Below are positions 8,875 through 17,116 of a stretch of DNA of 64,000 bases, piece after piece (the first letter of the stretch is position 1; the number at the start of each line of letters is the position of its first letter). The position numbers and the translations under genes are program-made. Under the pieces are notes generated by a model. The model was not told the origin of the DNA, searched no databases, and saw only the letters and a list, made by a program, of their open reading frames with translations. Source of the stretch: Arthrobacter sp. TPD3018 (GTDB taxonomy: Bacteria > Pseudomonadota > Alphaproteobacteria > Sphingomonadales > Sphingomonadaceae); the NCBI GenBank assembly GCA_003075315.1, contig QDFQ01000008.1, forward strand, positions 62,001 to 126,000, given 5' to 3'.

Positions 8875-10451
8875 CGTTGCGCGGCTTTCGTCAATGGGGC
8901 CTTCGTCAATCGGGCCTTCGTCCATTGGCCGGCGGGTGCCGGTGCTGGGGGTGCCGACTGGGGCGGCGGTTCGATGATGCCGCACCGGCGGCCGTCGGGC
9001 GCGGCGCGCAGGCGCGGCGGGGTGGCGCCCATCATCGCCTGCACGCGGGCGAGGCGGCGGGCGCCCCGCCATGACCAGTCTCGCGAACTGCCTTGTTGCG
9101 CGGTAAGCGTCCGCTGCGCCTCCCAGCGGATCGAGGCGATGGCATCGCGCGCGGCGGGATCGCGGGTCGCTTGCTCCAGCCGGGCGAGAGGCAGGATCGC
9201 GGAGGGGCCGAGGTCGGCGAGGTAGCACAGGTCGAGGTCGGCGAGCGGCGTGTGGCGCCGGATCGCGGTGTCGACATTCCAGGCGGCGGCGGTGGCGCGC
9301 AGATCGACGAGGGTGCAGCCGGTCAGCACGAGCGCGGCGGCGAGCGCGTTGGCGTTGACCAGCCATGCGCTCGATTGGCCGGCAAGCAGTCGCCACAGGA
9401 TCAGCACGAGGCCGGTCGCGACCAGCGCCATCCAGATGAGCGCGGACAGGCGCAGCACCGTCATCGAATAGGCATCGACATAATCGAGCGTGCGCAACGC
9501 GCTGGAGGCGACGAGCAGCAGCGTCTGGACGATCCACAGCGTCACCAGCCGGCGGACTGCGACGCTGGCGGCACCGGGGCTGCCCGGCCGCAATGTGACC
9601 AGCACGAACAGCCCGGCGAGCAGCGCGGTGACGATCAGCGCATAGGCGCCGCGATGCGCATAGTCCGCCATCGTCACGCCGGCGGGCAGCGGCGCGCCGC
9701 TCCACAGGAAGGCGAGATCGAGCGCGTTCTGGATCGCGAAGATCGTGTTGAAGGTGGCGAGCGACAGGATCAGCGTCGCGATGCCCGTCTGCGGCAGCGC
9801 CAAAGCGGGCAGCGCGCCATCCCATGCCGTGCTGCGCGGATCGGGGCGCAGCGTCGCCCAGACCGGCAGCAACACGACGATCGCGATCACGCCGCGGCAC
9901 AGGACGACGCCGATATCGGGCAGGACCATGCCGGCGAACGCCCATTCGATCAGCGGATTGGCCTGGGCGAACAGCGTCAGGAACAGCGCGCCGCCGGCGA
10001 CCGGCAGGACCAGCATCGCGGCGACGGCGCCGGGGCGGATGCCGGGCCGGGCGCGGCGCGTACGGACGCGCGCGGTGAGGGCGACGTCACGGATCGGCAG
10101 CAGCAGCGCGCTGAGGCCCGCCCAGATGAGGCGCAGGCCCCAGGCGATCGCCGTATCGAACCGGCGGCGTGGCAGCAGTGCGGCGAGGACGATCGCGACG
10201 AGGAACAGCAGGACGGCAAGGGGGCTGGGATCGTCGAACATTGCGGCGACGAACAGCGTGGCGGCGGCAAGCGCGACCAGCGCGGCGCGGCTGCGGCGGA
10301 GGGCGGGCCGCGTGGCGATCAGCGCGACGATCCAGCCGAGCGCGGCGGTCCACAGGAACGCGGCGGCGTCGATCACCAGCGCTTCGACGAGGCAGATCAC
10401 GGCGGCGGTCGCCGCGATCTTGGCGGACAGGGTGGAGAGGCGGTGCGGCAT
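8871..10451 (-). CDS. Polytopic membrane protein, DUF4153/DUF4173 type
   Basis: Roughly ten to twelve hydrophobic segments span the first 400 residues (for example 13-45, 52-75, 84-110), followed by a soluble tail of about 120 residues. The family is of unknown function and recurs next to two-component genes in sphingomonads. It is the first gene of the operon and overlaps the regulator in an ATGA. The last 17 residues contain an imperfect 5-residue repeat (TKARL-TKAPL-TKAAQ) encoded by a triplicated 15-bp unit. A role as a sensor accessory is possible but is inference from position only. Confidence 0.8.
   Translation of the reverse strand: MPHRLSTLSAKIAATAAVICLVEALVIDAAAFLWTAALGWIVALIATRPALRRSRAALVALAAATLFVAAMFDDPSPLAVLLFLVAIVLAALLPRRRFDTAIAWGLRLIWAGLSALLLPIRDVALTARVRTRRARPGIRPGAVAAMLVLPVAGGALFLTLFAQANPLIEWAFAGMVLPDIGVVLCRGVIAIVVLLPVWATLRPDPRSTAWDGALPALALPQTGIATLILSLATFNTIFAIQNALDLAFLWSGAPLPAGVTMADYAHRGAYALIVTALLAGLFVLVTLRPGSPGAASVAVRRLVTLWIVQTLLLVASSALRTLDYVDAYSMTVLRLSALIWMALVATGLVLILWRLLAGQSSAWLVNANALAAALVLTGCTLVDLRATAAAWNVDTAIRRHTPLADLDLCYLADLGPSAILPLARLEQATRDPAARDAIASIRWEAQRTLTAQQGSSRDWSWRGARRLARVQAMMGATPPRLRAAPDGRRCGIIEPPPQSAPPAPAPAGQWTKARLTKAPLTKAAQR
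8887..8931. repeat. Triplicated 15-bp tandem repeat
   Basis: Three adjacent 15-bp units starting TTCGTCAATGGGGCC, TTCGTCAATCGGGCC and TTCGTCCATTGGCCG. They encode the repeated C-terminus of the DUF4153-type protein and lie immediately before the regulator start. In-frame unit number could vary between strains. Confidence 0.75.
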
Positions 10452-10569
10452 GCGGGCATCCTGTGCGAGGGGCGCAGCAGAGATGGCGGACGGGTATCGA
10501 GGCGGGATGGGGCGGGCGGTGCTCAGGCTGTGCGTGGGTCGTGCAGATTCGGTGCAGACTGCCGTATTG

Positions 10570-10646
10570 CGTCATTGCGAGCGAAGCGCGGCAATCCAGA
10601 GTCGGACCAGGACGCCCTGGATTGCCGCGCTTCGCTCGCAATGACG
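10570..10646. repeat. Palindromic intergenic repeat, family 5
   Basis: Arms CGTCATTGCGAGCGAAGCGC and GCGCTTCGCTCGCAATGACG form a near-perfect hairpin with a central GGCAATCCAG/CTGGATTGCC pair. This is the only copy of this type in the window. It separates the DUF4153 operon from the MpaB-like gene. Confidence 0.85.
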
Positions 10647-10656
10647 AACTACAAAA

Positions 10657-11517
10657 TTACGCCTGATCCCTGGCCCGCTTCGCCGAACCGTCACGCAGTG
10701 CCCAGCGCAGGACGGAGCCGACGCCCGCCATGCCGGCGCGGACCATCGGGCGGCGGCCGGGGGGCGGCGTCAGGTCGTGGAGCGTCACGGCCCAGCGCGG
10801 CAGCAGGTCGATGCCCGCCGCCATCAACAGCTTTTGCGCGGAGGCGAGCGCCGGCACCGCTACGGGCTGGTCGAGCAGGGCGCGGGCAACCTCGCGCGTG
10901 CGATGATCGGCGCGCAGGCGCGGGCGGATCGCGACGAAATACGCGTCCACCTCGGCGCGGCTGCGCGGGACGTCACGTGCGCCGAGCGCTTCGGCGACGC
11001 GGGCATATTCGGCCAGATAGCGGTCCTGCTCCGCCGCGGGATACTCCGGGTCGCGGTAGCGGCGGTGCGCGGCGAGGAAGCTCGCCACCTCGGCGACATG
11101 GACGAAGGTGAGCAGCTCGGGATCGTTCGCGCTATAGGGCGTGCCGTCGGGTAGCGTGCCCGCGACGGAATCGTGGATGCGACGGACGCGCGCGATCATC
11201 CGCTCCGCCGTCTCGGTCGAGCCATAGGTCGTCGCCGAGATGAACTGCGCGGTGCGCCGCAGCCGGCCGAGCATGTCGGCACGGAAGTTGGAATGGTCCC
11301 ACACGCCTGCCAGCGCGCCGGGGTGCAGCATCTGCAGCAGCAGCGCGGCGACACCGCCCGCCATCATCGCGGTAAAGTCGCCATGCACCACCCAGGCCGC
11401 CGAGCCGGGGCCGAACAGGCCGTCGTCGCCGGGCGGGCGGGTGAGATCGACGGTGCCGTCGTCGAAGCCGACGAGCCGATGCACTTCGCGCTGGATCGCG
11501 CCGCGCAGATCGCTCAT
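10657..11517 (-). CDS. MpaB-family oxygenase-like protein (DUF2236)
   Basis: The 286-residue product matches the DUF2236/latex-clearing-protein-like family, putative haem-containing oxygenases. Typical stretches are LFGPGSAAWVVHGDFTAMM near residue 38, LLQMLHPGALAGVWDHSNF near 64 (a His that could bind haem), an ERM-containing helix, and PELLTFVHVAEVASFLAAH near 130. No signal peptide is seen, so it is probably cytoplasmic. Start chosen at MSDLRG; an in-frame ATG 7 codons upstream (11538) would shorten the divergent promoter region with the next gene. Substrate unknown. Confidence 0.8.
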   Translation of the reverse strand: MSDLRGAIQREVHRLVGFDDGTVDLTRPPGDDGLFGPGSAAWVVHGDFTAMMAGGVAALLLQMLHPGALAGVWDHSNFRADMLGRLRRTAQFISATTYGSTETAERMIARVRRIHDSVAGTLPDGTPYSANDPELLTFVHVAEVASFLAAHRRYRDPEYPAAEQDRYLAEYARVAEALGARDVPRSRAEVDAYFVAIRPRLRADHRTREVARALLDQPVAVPALASAQKLLMAAGIDLLPRWAVTLHDLTPPPGRRPMVRAGMAGVGSVLRWALRDGSAKRARDQA

Positions 11518-11568
11518 GCTGCTGTCCGTCAATCTCATGCACGTCCAACCGGTTGAGGGGTACAAAAG

Positions 11569-12312
11569 ATGCGGCTGATCGTATCGATGATCGCAGGCCT
11601 TGCGATGACCACCGCCGTGGTGGCGCAGGAAAAGGCCGCCCCGGCGGGTAGTGCAATCGGCCGGGCGCTCGCCGATCCCGCGCGCGCCGACCAGTCGGGG
11701 GACGATGCGCGGCGCCAGGCGGCGGCGGTGCTCGCCTTTTCGGGCGTGAAGCCGGGGGACGTCGTCATCGATTATCTGCCGGGCGCCGGATATTGGACGC
11801 GCATCTTTTCCGGCATCGTCGGGCCGAAGGGCAAGGTCTATGCGCTGTGGCCGGCGGCGGGAGCGAAATATGCCGCGAAGACGCTGCCCGCCTTGCAGGC
11901 GCGCGGCCTGGCCAACGTGACCGCCGAGGTGCAGCCGACCAACCTGCCGACCGTGCCGCAGTCCGTCGACCTGTTCTGGACGGTGCAGAATTATCACGAC
12001 ATTCCCAACAATGGCGCTGGCGAACCCGCGCTGCGCGCGTTCGACGCGGCGGTGTTCAAGCTGCTGAAGAAAGGCGGCACCTATGTCGTCATCGACCATG
12101 CCGATGCGCCCGGCACCGGCCTGTCGGGCACCGCGACGCGGCACCGGATCGATCCCGCGGTGGTGCGCCAGCAGATCGAATCGACGGGCTTCCGCTATGT
12201 CGGGTCGAGCAATGTGCTCGCCAATCCGGCCGACGATCACACGAAGAACGTCTTCGATCCGGCGATCCGGGGGAAGACCGACCAGTTCGTGATGAAGTTC
12301 CGCAAGCCGTAA
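11569..12312 (+). CDS. Exported methyltransferase-like protein (COG4798 type)
   Basis: A signal peptide (MRLIVSMIAGLAMTTAVVAQ) precedes a Rossmann-type methyltransferase fold. The SAM-binding glycine loop is degenerate: VIDYLPGAGYWTRIFSGIVG (about 66-85), and a later acidic segment YVVIDHAD ends beta-strand 4/5. COG4798 proteins are annotated as predicted methyltransferases, but an exported SAM-dependent enzyme would lack cofactor, so the activity is uncertain. The gene is divergent from the MpaB-like gene with only about 50 bp between starts. Confidence 0.78.
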   Translation: MRLIVSMIAGLAMTTAVVAQEKAAPAGSAIGRALADPARADQSGDDARRQAAAVLAFSGVKPGDVVIDYLPGAGYWTRIFSGIVGPKGKVYALWPAAGAKYAAKTLPALQARGLANVTAEVQPTNLPTVPQSVDLFWTVQNYHDIPNNGAGEPALRAFDAAVFKLLKKGGTYVVIDHADAPGTGLSGTATRHRIDPAVVRQQIESTGFRYVGSSNVLANPADDHTKNVFDPAIRGKTDQFVMKFRKP

Positions 12313-12409
12313 CAGTGTCCCCGTCGTAGGCGCAGCCCGCTTACGTCTTTGGGTTCTTGGCGAACCTCTCGGTCGCTTGCGGCGTTGGGCGCTGCATCTG
12401 ACCGGGAGA

Positions 12410-12901
12410 ATGCGTGTGTCGTCACTTGCCAACAGCCTGCCCAAGACCCTGCTCGCCGGCGTCGCCGGGGGGATCGTCGCCAGCCTGGCGATGGACCTGT
12501 TCCAGAAGGGCGTCGCCGCGGTGGTCGACATGGGCGGCAGCAACGACGATCCCGCCACGGTGAAGGCGGCGGACAGCGTCAGCGAGGCGGTGACGGGCGA
12601 GGCGGTGACGCAGAAGCGCCGCGAGAGCGCGGGGGTGCTGGTGCATTACGTGACCGGCGCGGCGCTGGGCGCCGGCTATGCGCTGGCCGCACGGGTGTGG
12701 CCGGAGACGACGGCGGGGTTCGGCACGGCGTTCGGGGTCGGCGTCGCGACGCTGCTGGACGATGTGGCGGTGCCGGCGTTCGGCTGGGGACCGTCGGCCA
12801 CCGAGACGCCGCCGGCGATGCATGCGTACGGGTTGGCGAGCCACGTCGTGTTCGGCGCGGCGCTGGAGGGGACTCGGCGGTTCGTCGAGGCGGTGGATTG
12901 A
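12410..12901 (+). CDS. DUF1440/YagU-like membrane protein
   Basis: A 163-residue protein with four likely membrane segments: TLLAGVAGGIVASLAMDLFQ near the N-terminus, LVHYVTGAALGAGYALAARV, AGFGTAFGVGVATLLDDVAV and a last one near HVVFGAALEG. The layout and the G-rich first helix followed by a polar loop resemble DUF1440 inner-membrane proteins such as YagU, linked to acid resistance in E. coli. ATG at 12410 follows GGGAGA almost directly; an upstream in-frame ATG at 12377 is possible. Family call is moderate. Confidence 0.65.
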   Translation: MRVSSLANSLPKTLLAGVAGGIVASLAMDLFQKGVAAVVDMGGSNDDPATVKAADSVSEAVTGEAVTQKRRESAGVLVHYVTGAALGAGYALAARVWPETTAGFGTAFGVGVATLLDDVAVPAFGWGPSATETPPAMHAYGLASHVVFGAALEGTRRFVEAVD

Positions 12902-12933
12902 GGGGGTAGCATCGCCCTGCATCCCCTGTCCGG

Positions 12934-13017
12934 CGTCATCCCAGCGCAGGCTGGGATCTCGTGGTGGCCGAGCGACGCAAGAGCCGCTTGAGGCCCCAGC
13001 CTTCGCTGGGGCGACGG
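12934..13017. repeat. Palindromic intergenic repeat, family 3
   Basis: Second copy of the CGTCATCCCAGCGCAGGCTG family; the closing arm is CAGCCTTCGCTGGGGCGACG. It lies between convergent gene ends. Confidence 0.85.
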
Positions 13018-13045
13018 TTTTTTGGCCGGTCGGGCCGTCGGCGCC

Positions 13046-14104
13046 TTACGCCATCGCCGCGCGTAGCGTTGCCCGGACGCCCGGCGTGCGGGGTTCATAT
13101 TCGACCGCGGAATGCAGGCTTTGCGCCATCGCGCGGATCAGCTTGGTGCCGAGGCCGGTGCCTTTCGGCGTCGCTTCGGCCGGCATGCCGCAGCCGTCGT
13201 CTTCCACCGCGAGCAGGAAGATGTCGTCGCCGTCGCGGCGCAACAGCACGCGGATTTCGCCGCCGACGCCGTCCGGATAGGCGTATTTGCATGCGTTGGT
13301 GACGAGTTCGGTGACGATCACGCCGAGCGACACCGCCTTGTCGGTCGGCAGGCGGATCGATTCGGCGACGAGGTGCAGCGTGTTGGCGCCATCGTCGCAC
13401 GACAGCGTTTCGTTGAGTTCGTCGATCAGCGACTTCAGATAGTCGTGCATGTCGACGCTTTCGACGTCGTTCGCCGAATAGAGCCGGCGGTGGACCTGCG
13501 CGATCGCGCCGATGCGCCGCTGCGTATCGTCCAGGGCGGCACGCGCCGCGGGATCGCTGAGCGCTCCTGCCTGTAGCCGCACCATTGCCGACACGAGCTG
13601 CAGCGAATTGGCGACGCGGTGGTTCACTTCGGACAGCAAGGTTTCAAGCCGCGCATTGCTGGCGCGCAGATCCTCTTCGGCGCGCGCCTTTTCCCGCGTC
13701 AGGCGGCTGCGCTCCAGCACCTGTTCGAAGCTGGCGGTGAGCAGATCGAAGAAGTCCTCGCCCACCGTTTTGACGACATAGTCCGCAGCGCCGGCCTTCA
13801 ACGCGGCGATCGCGATCCGGCCCTCGTCCGATCCGGTGACATAGACCACCGGCGGCGGCTCGGGCAGCGCCTTCAGCCGCTCGAGCGTTTCCAGCCCGTC
13901 CATTTCCGGCATGTAATGATCGACCGCGACGAGATCGAACGGCTGGCCCGCCGCCAGCATCACGCCCTCCGCACCGCTTTCGGCGACTGTCACGCTATAG
14001 CCGCGCCGTTCGAGCGTACGCGCCGCGAGCCGGCGCAGACCGGCGTCGTCGTCGATATACAGGACGCTGGCGGGCGCGCTGGGCGGAACCTGGGTCAGGA
14101 TCAG
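13046..14104 (-). CDS. Receiver domain fused to HisKA_2/HWE-like histidine kinase, CTG start proposed
   Basis: A complete receiver (VLYIDDDAGLRRL, then LVAVDHYMPEMDG, then YVVKTVG) is followed by a short coiled coil and a kinase core with the HisKA_2 H-box SEVNHRVANSLQLV (His near 160), N-box VTELVTNACKYA and G-box DDGCGMPAEATPKGTGLG. The first ATG/GTG/TTG in frame is a GTG at 13993 in mid-receiver, which would delete the acidic pocket. A CTG at 14104 overlaps the upstream stop as CTGA, mirroring the ATGA couplings of this operon, and gives 352 residues. A second CTG at 14098 is also possible. Last gene of a three-gene phosphorelay-like operon. Confidence 0.85.
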   Translation of the reverse strand: MILTQVPPSAPASVLYIDDDAGLRRLAARTLERRGYSVTVAESGAEGVMLAAGQPFDLVAVDHYMPEMDGLETLERLKALPEPPPVVYVTGSDEGRIAIAALKAGAADYVVKTVGEDFFDLLTASFEQVLERSRLTREKARAEEDLRASNARLETLLSEVNHRVANSLQLVSAMVRLQAGALSDPAARAALDDTQRRIGAIAQVHRRLYSANDVESVDMHDYLKSLIDELNETLSCDDGANTLHLVAESIRLPTDKAVSLGVIVTELVTNACKYAYPDGVGGEIRVLLRRDGDDIFLLAVEDDGCGMPAEATPKGTGLGTKLIRAMAQSLHSAVEYEPRTPGVRATLRAAMA

Positions 14105-14547
14105 TGTTCCTCGACCTCGGGGACCTGGATCACCGACAGGAAGAGGCCGAGCTGGCGGATCGCCTGCGCGAAGCTTTCGTAATTCACCGGTTTGGTGATG
14201 TAGACGTTGCAGCCCAGATCGTAGCAGCGCTGGATTTCCACCTTGTCGTCGGTGGTGGTCAGCACGACGACGGGGGTGCGCTTCAGGGGGCTGTCCTCCG
14301 CCTTGATGCGGGCAAGGATGTCGGTGCCGCTCATGTCGGGCAGGTTCAGGTCGAGCAGCACCAGCGCCGGGCCGTTCTTCGCGGGGCCGTCGGGCGCCTC
14401 GAACAGGAAGTGCAGCGCCTGGTTCCCGTCGGTGAAATGCTTGATGTCGTTGTTGATGCCGGCGCGGCGGATGTTCTTTTCGATCAGGCGCGCGTGGCCT
14501 TCGTCATCCTCGATCATGACGATGCCGACGGATTGATGGGCGTTCAT
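14101..14547 (-). CDS. Single-domain response regulator (Rcp1/CheY-like)
   Basis: A 148-residue stand-alone receiver with no output domain. The acidic pair is in IVMIEDDEGHARLIE, the phosphoacceptor in VLLDLNLPDMSGTD, Thr in VVVLTTTDD and Lys in YITKPVNYESF. Such Rcp1-like proteins carry phosphate between a sensor kinase and another partner. It lies between a CHASE3 kinase (4-bp ATGA overlap) and a receiver-kinase gene (CTGA overlap), so it probably links the two. Confidence 0.92.
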   Translation of the reverse strand: MNAHQSVGIVMIEDDEGHARLIEKNIRRAGINNDIKHFTDGNQALHFLFEAPDGPAKNGPALVLLDLNLPDMSGTDILARIKAEDSPLKRTPVVVLTTTDDKVEIQRCYDLGCNVYITKPVNYESFAQAIRQLGLFLSVIQVPEVEEH

Positions 14548-16055
14548 GACGCAATGTCCTGACTGGAAAAGGTGGCGGGAAGGTTGAGGCGGAAGGTCGA
14601 TCCTTCGCCCAGCGCGCTGTCGACGTCAATCGTGCCGCCCAGGCGATAGGCCAGCGCGCGGACATGCGCCAGCCCGATCCCCTCGCCGGGCTGGTCCTGC
14701 TGCCCCGATCGGCGGAACAGATCGAAGATGCGCTGGTGATCGCGGGCATCGATGCCGCGGCCATTGTCGGCGACCGACACGATCACGCGGTCGCGGCGCT
14801 GTTCCGCCGACACGCTGATCGCGCCGGGGCGACCGGGCTGGAGGTATTTGCTCGCATTCTCGATCAGGTTCGACAGGATCTGTTCGATCGCGACGCGGTC
14901 GGTCACCACGCGCGGCATCGGGCGCACGACGGTGAGCGTGACGCCGCGATCGTCGAGGACGTGGCGGATCGACCCCTCGATCGTCTCGACCACGGCGGCG
15001 AGATCGATCGCTTCGGGCGTGATGACGCGGCGGCCCTCGCGCGACAGCTTCAGGATGGCGTTGATCAGCCGGTCCATCTTCTGCGTCGAGGTACGGATGA
15101 AGCCGATCGCTTCGGGCAGGTCCTCACGCACCGCCAGCCGCGCATCCTCGGTGACGATATCGGGGCATTGCGCCTCCGCCTGCTCGACCAATGTGGTGAG
15201 CGGCGGAATGACCGCGGCGAGTTCGGCGGTGAAGCCCATCACGTTGACCAGTGGCGAGCGCAGGTCGTGGCTGACGATATAGGCGAAGCGCTGGATTTCC
15301 TCGTTCGCGCGGCTGAGGTCGGCGGTGCGTTCGGTCACCGTCTCCTCGAGCCGCTCGTTGAACGAACGCAGCGAATCGCGCGAGCTGGCGAGGTCGCGCG
15401 TGTAGCGCAGCACGGTGAGCAGCGAGGCGAGCACGACGAACGCCAGGATCACCGCAGCCGCGGCGAGGATGCCGTAGAACAGGCGTACGCTGGCGCGCTG
15501 TGCAGCGTTGCGGATTTCGAGCAACCGGCGTTCTTCGCCGCTCATCCGTTCGAACAGGGTGCGGATCACCGTCAGCCGCCGGATGCTGGTTTCCCGTTCG
15601 AACGCGGCGAGCGAGTCCGCGCGGCGACCGGCATCGACGAGCGCGATCGTGCGGGTGCGCTGATCGAGCAGGGCCGCGACCTCGCGTTGCAGCAACGTGA
15701 AGCTGGCGACCTGGCGCGGATTGTCGTGGGTCAGCGATTCCAGACGGGCGAGCGCAGGCGGCAGCGCCGCGCCCCATTGGCGGTAGGCGTCGCGATAGCG
15801 TACGTCGCCGGTCAGCAGATAACCGCGACGCGAGGCTTCGCTCTGTTCGATCAGGCGCCGCGCGGTGCCGATCGCCAGTTCCACCTCATAGGTGTGGCCG
15901 ACCGTTTCGGTGTGCTGCTCGCCGCGCGCGGTGGCGAGGCCGGCGGCGATGCCCGCCACGATCAGCGCGGCGAAACCCATCACCATGAAGGCGATCAGCA
16001 CGCGGCCGAAGCGGCCTTCCCTGACGACGAAACGGTTGCGGATGGTGGCGATCAC
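14544..16055 (-). CDS. CHASE3-domain sensor histidine kinase
   Basis: Membrane kinase with an N-terminal helix (about 19-42), a helical CHASE3-type periplasmic domain containing the signature EASRRGYLLTGDVRYRDAY, and a second helix (about 190-210). A coiled coil leads to the H-box VSHDLRSPLVNVMGFTAEL (His near 262), N-box NLIENASKY and G-boxes DNGRGIDARDHQ and GEGIGLAHVRAL. The 503 residues form a complete, hybrid-free kinase. First gene of the operon with the single-domain regulator and the HisKA_2 kinase; the signal is unknown. Confidence 0.92.
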   Translation of the reverse strand: MIATIRNRFVVREGRFGRVLIAFMVMGFAALIVAGIAAGLATARGEQHTETVGHTYEVELAIGTARRLIEQSEASRRGYLLTGDVRYRDAYRQWGAALPPALARLESLTHDNPRQVASFTLLQREVAALLDQRTRTIALVDAGRRADSLAAFERETSIRRLTVIRTLFERMSGEERRLLEIRNAAQRASVRLFYGILAAAAVILAFVVLASLLTVLRYTRDLASSRDSLRSFNERLEETVTERTADLSRANEEIQRFAYIVSHDLRSPLVNVMGFTAELAAVIPPLTTLVEQAEAQCPDIVTEDARLAVREDLPEAIGFIRTSTQKMDRLINAILKLSREGRRVITPEAIDLAAVVETIEGSIRHVLDDRGVTLTVVRPMPRVVTDRVAIEQILSNLIENASKYLQPGRPGAISVSAEQRRDRVIVSVADNGRGIDARDHQRIFDLFRRSGQQDQPGEGIGLAHVRALAYRLGGTIDVDSALGEGSTFRLNLPATFSSQDIAS

Positions 16056-16107
16056 GGGCGCTGCCTTACGCCAGCGTTACGAACCATTCCAGAGGGGTGA
16101 GATTATC

Positions 16108-16866
16108 CTACAGCAACAGGTCCTGCGCGCTGGCACGTCCCACGGCGCCTCCACCGCTGCGGCGGTCCATTTCGGCATTGGCGGTGAAGCGGATGTCGGG
16201 ATCGCGATCGGTCAGGAATGCCATCAGACTTTCGTGATCGAGCTCGCTCCACGCCTTGCCGCGATGCGGGCCGTAGCGGACGCGCGGGATCAGGCCCGGC
16301 GTGCGCGACCAGTCGAGACATTGCGCAAGGCCCGCCTCGTTGAGCTGGTCGCGCAGATGGTGTGCGGTGACATAGGCGTCGGGAAAGGCGCGGTGGACGG
16401 GCAGGCCGCGCTGCTGGTCGAGCCCTTCGGGACGGCGATAATAGCGCAGCACCTGGTTGGAGAAGCTGGGGCTGTCCGGCCACAGGCGCAGCGCGCACTT
16501 CCAGGTGCAGATCCACTCCTGGCCGTGGGTCAGGCTGGGCGTGCAGAATTGCTGTTCGAAATCCGCCCGATGCGCGGCGAGCGCGACGCGGCGGGGGTAG
16601 GGGTCGAGCACGCGGCGCGCGACGTCGTGCCACCAGGGCGCGTCGGCGACGTCCTCGTCGAGGATGTGGTGGATCGCCTGCGTGATTGGCGGGATGGCAC
16701 GGCCGGGATTGACGAGGATCGACCCGCCCTCGCCCTGCAGCTCCCACCGGCCGTCGGCGCCGAGCGCGACATCCTGCCAGCCGATCTCGCACACGCCATG
16801 CGCAGGCGGCGCGCTGCCGGTGGTTTCGAGGTCGATGACGCGGACGATCTGGGGCTGGGGACGCAT
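16108..16866 (-). CDS. DEDDh 3'-5' exonuclease, ExoX-like
   Basis: Exonuclease domain of the DnaQ/ExoX superfamily. Visible metal ligands are the DxE pair in VIDLETTGS (residues 11-13), an Asp in LAAHRADFEQQF, and the His/Asp of LPVHRAFPDA. The C-terminal segment YGPHRGKAWSEL resembles the small zinc-less ExoX C-terminal module that contacts DNA. Length of 252 fits. No replication or repair gene is adjacent; role presumed to be single-strand DNA trimming in repair. Confidence 0.85.
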   Translation of the reverse strand: MRPQPQIVRVIDLETTGSAPPAHGVCEIGWQDVALGADGRWELQGEGGSILVNPGRAIPPITQAIHHILDEDVADAPWWHDVARRVLDPYPRRVALAAHRADFEQQFCTPSLTHGQEWICTWKCALRLWPDSPSFSNQVLRYYRRPEGLDQQRGLPVHRAFPDAYVTAHHLRDQLNEAGLAQCLDWSRTPGLIPRVRYGPHRGKAWSELDHESLMAFLTDRDPDIRFTANAEMDRRSGGGAVGRASAQDLLL

Positions 16867-16966
16867 TGCTGGCTAGATGGGGGATATGGACGGATTCCGC
16901 CAGCATTTGGTGAGGGGGGCGGTGACCGGCGCGTCTGATATGGAGGCCATTCCGGTCCGCCCCCTC

Positions 16967-17075
16967 CGTCACCCCGGACTCGTTCCGGGGTCCACCGGGC
17001 CGCAAGGGGATGGCAAGAGGCTCAAGCCACCCCCCTCGCCGCGGAGTGGACCCCGGAACGAGTCCGGGGTGACGG
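16967..17075. repeat. Palindromic intergenic repeat, family 2
   Basis: Arms CGTCACCCCGGACTCGTTCC and GGAACGAGTCCGGGGTGACG enclose a GGTCCACC/GTGGACC pair and a short spacer. Further copies lie at 27648 and 33267, with a relative at 35188. Confidence 0.85.
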
Positions 17076-17116
17076 TGTGGGCGGGGCGGCCGGGCGGCCA
17101 CCCATCCCGCTACCGA

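Noticed and set aside
13046..13993. Truncated kinase starting at the GTG at 13993
   Set aside because: It would cut the receiver domain in half although the missing half is encoded in frame directly upstream.
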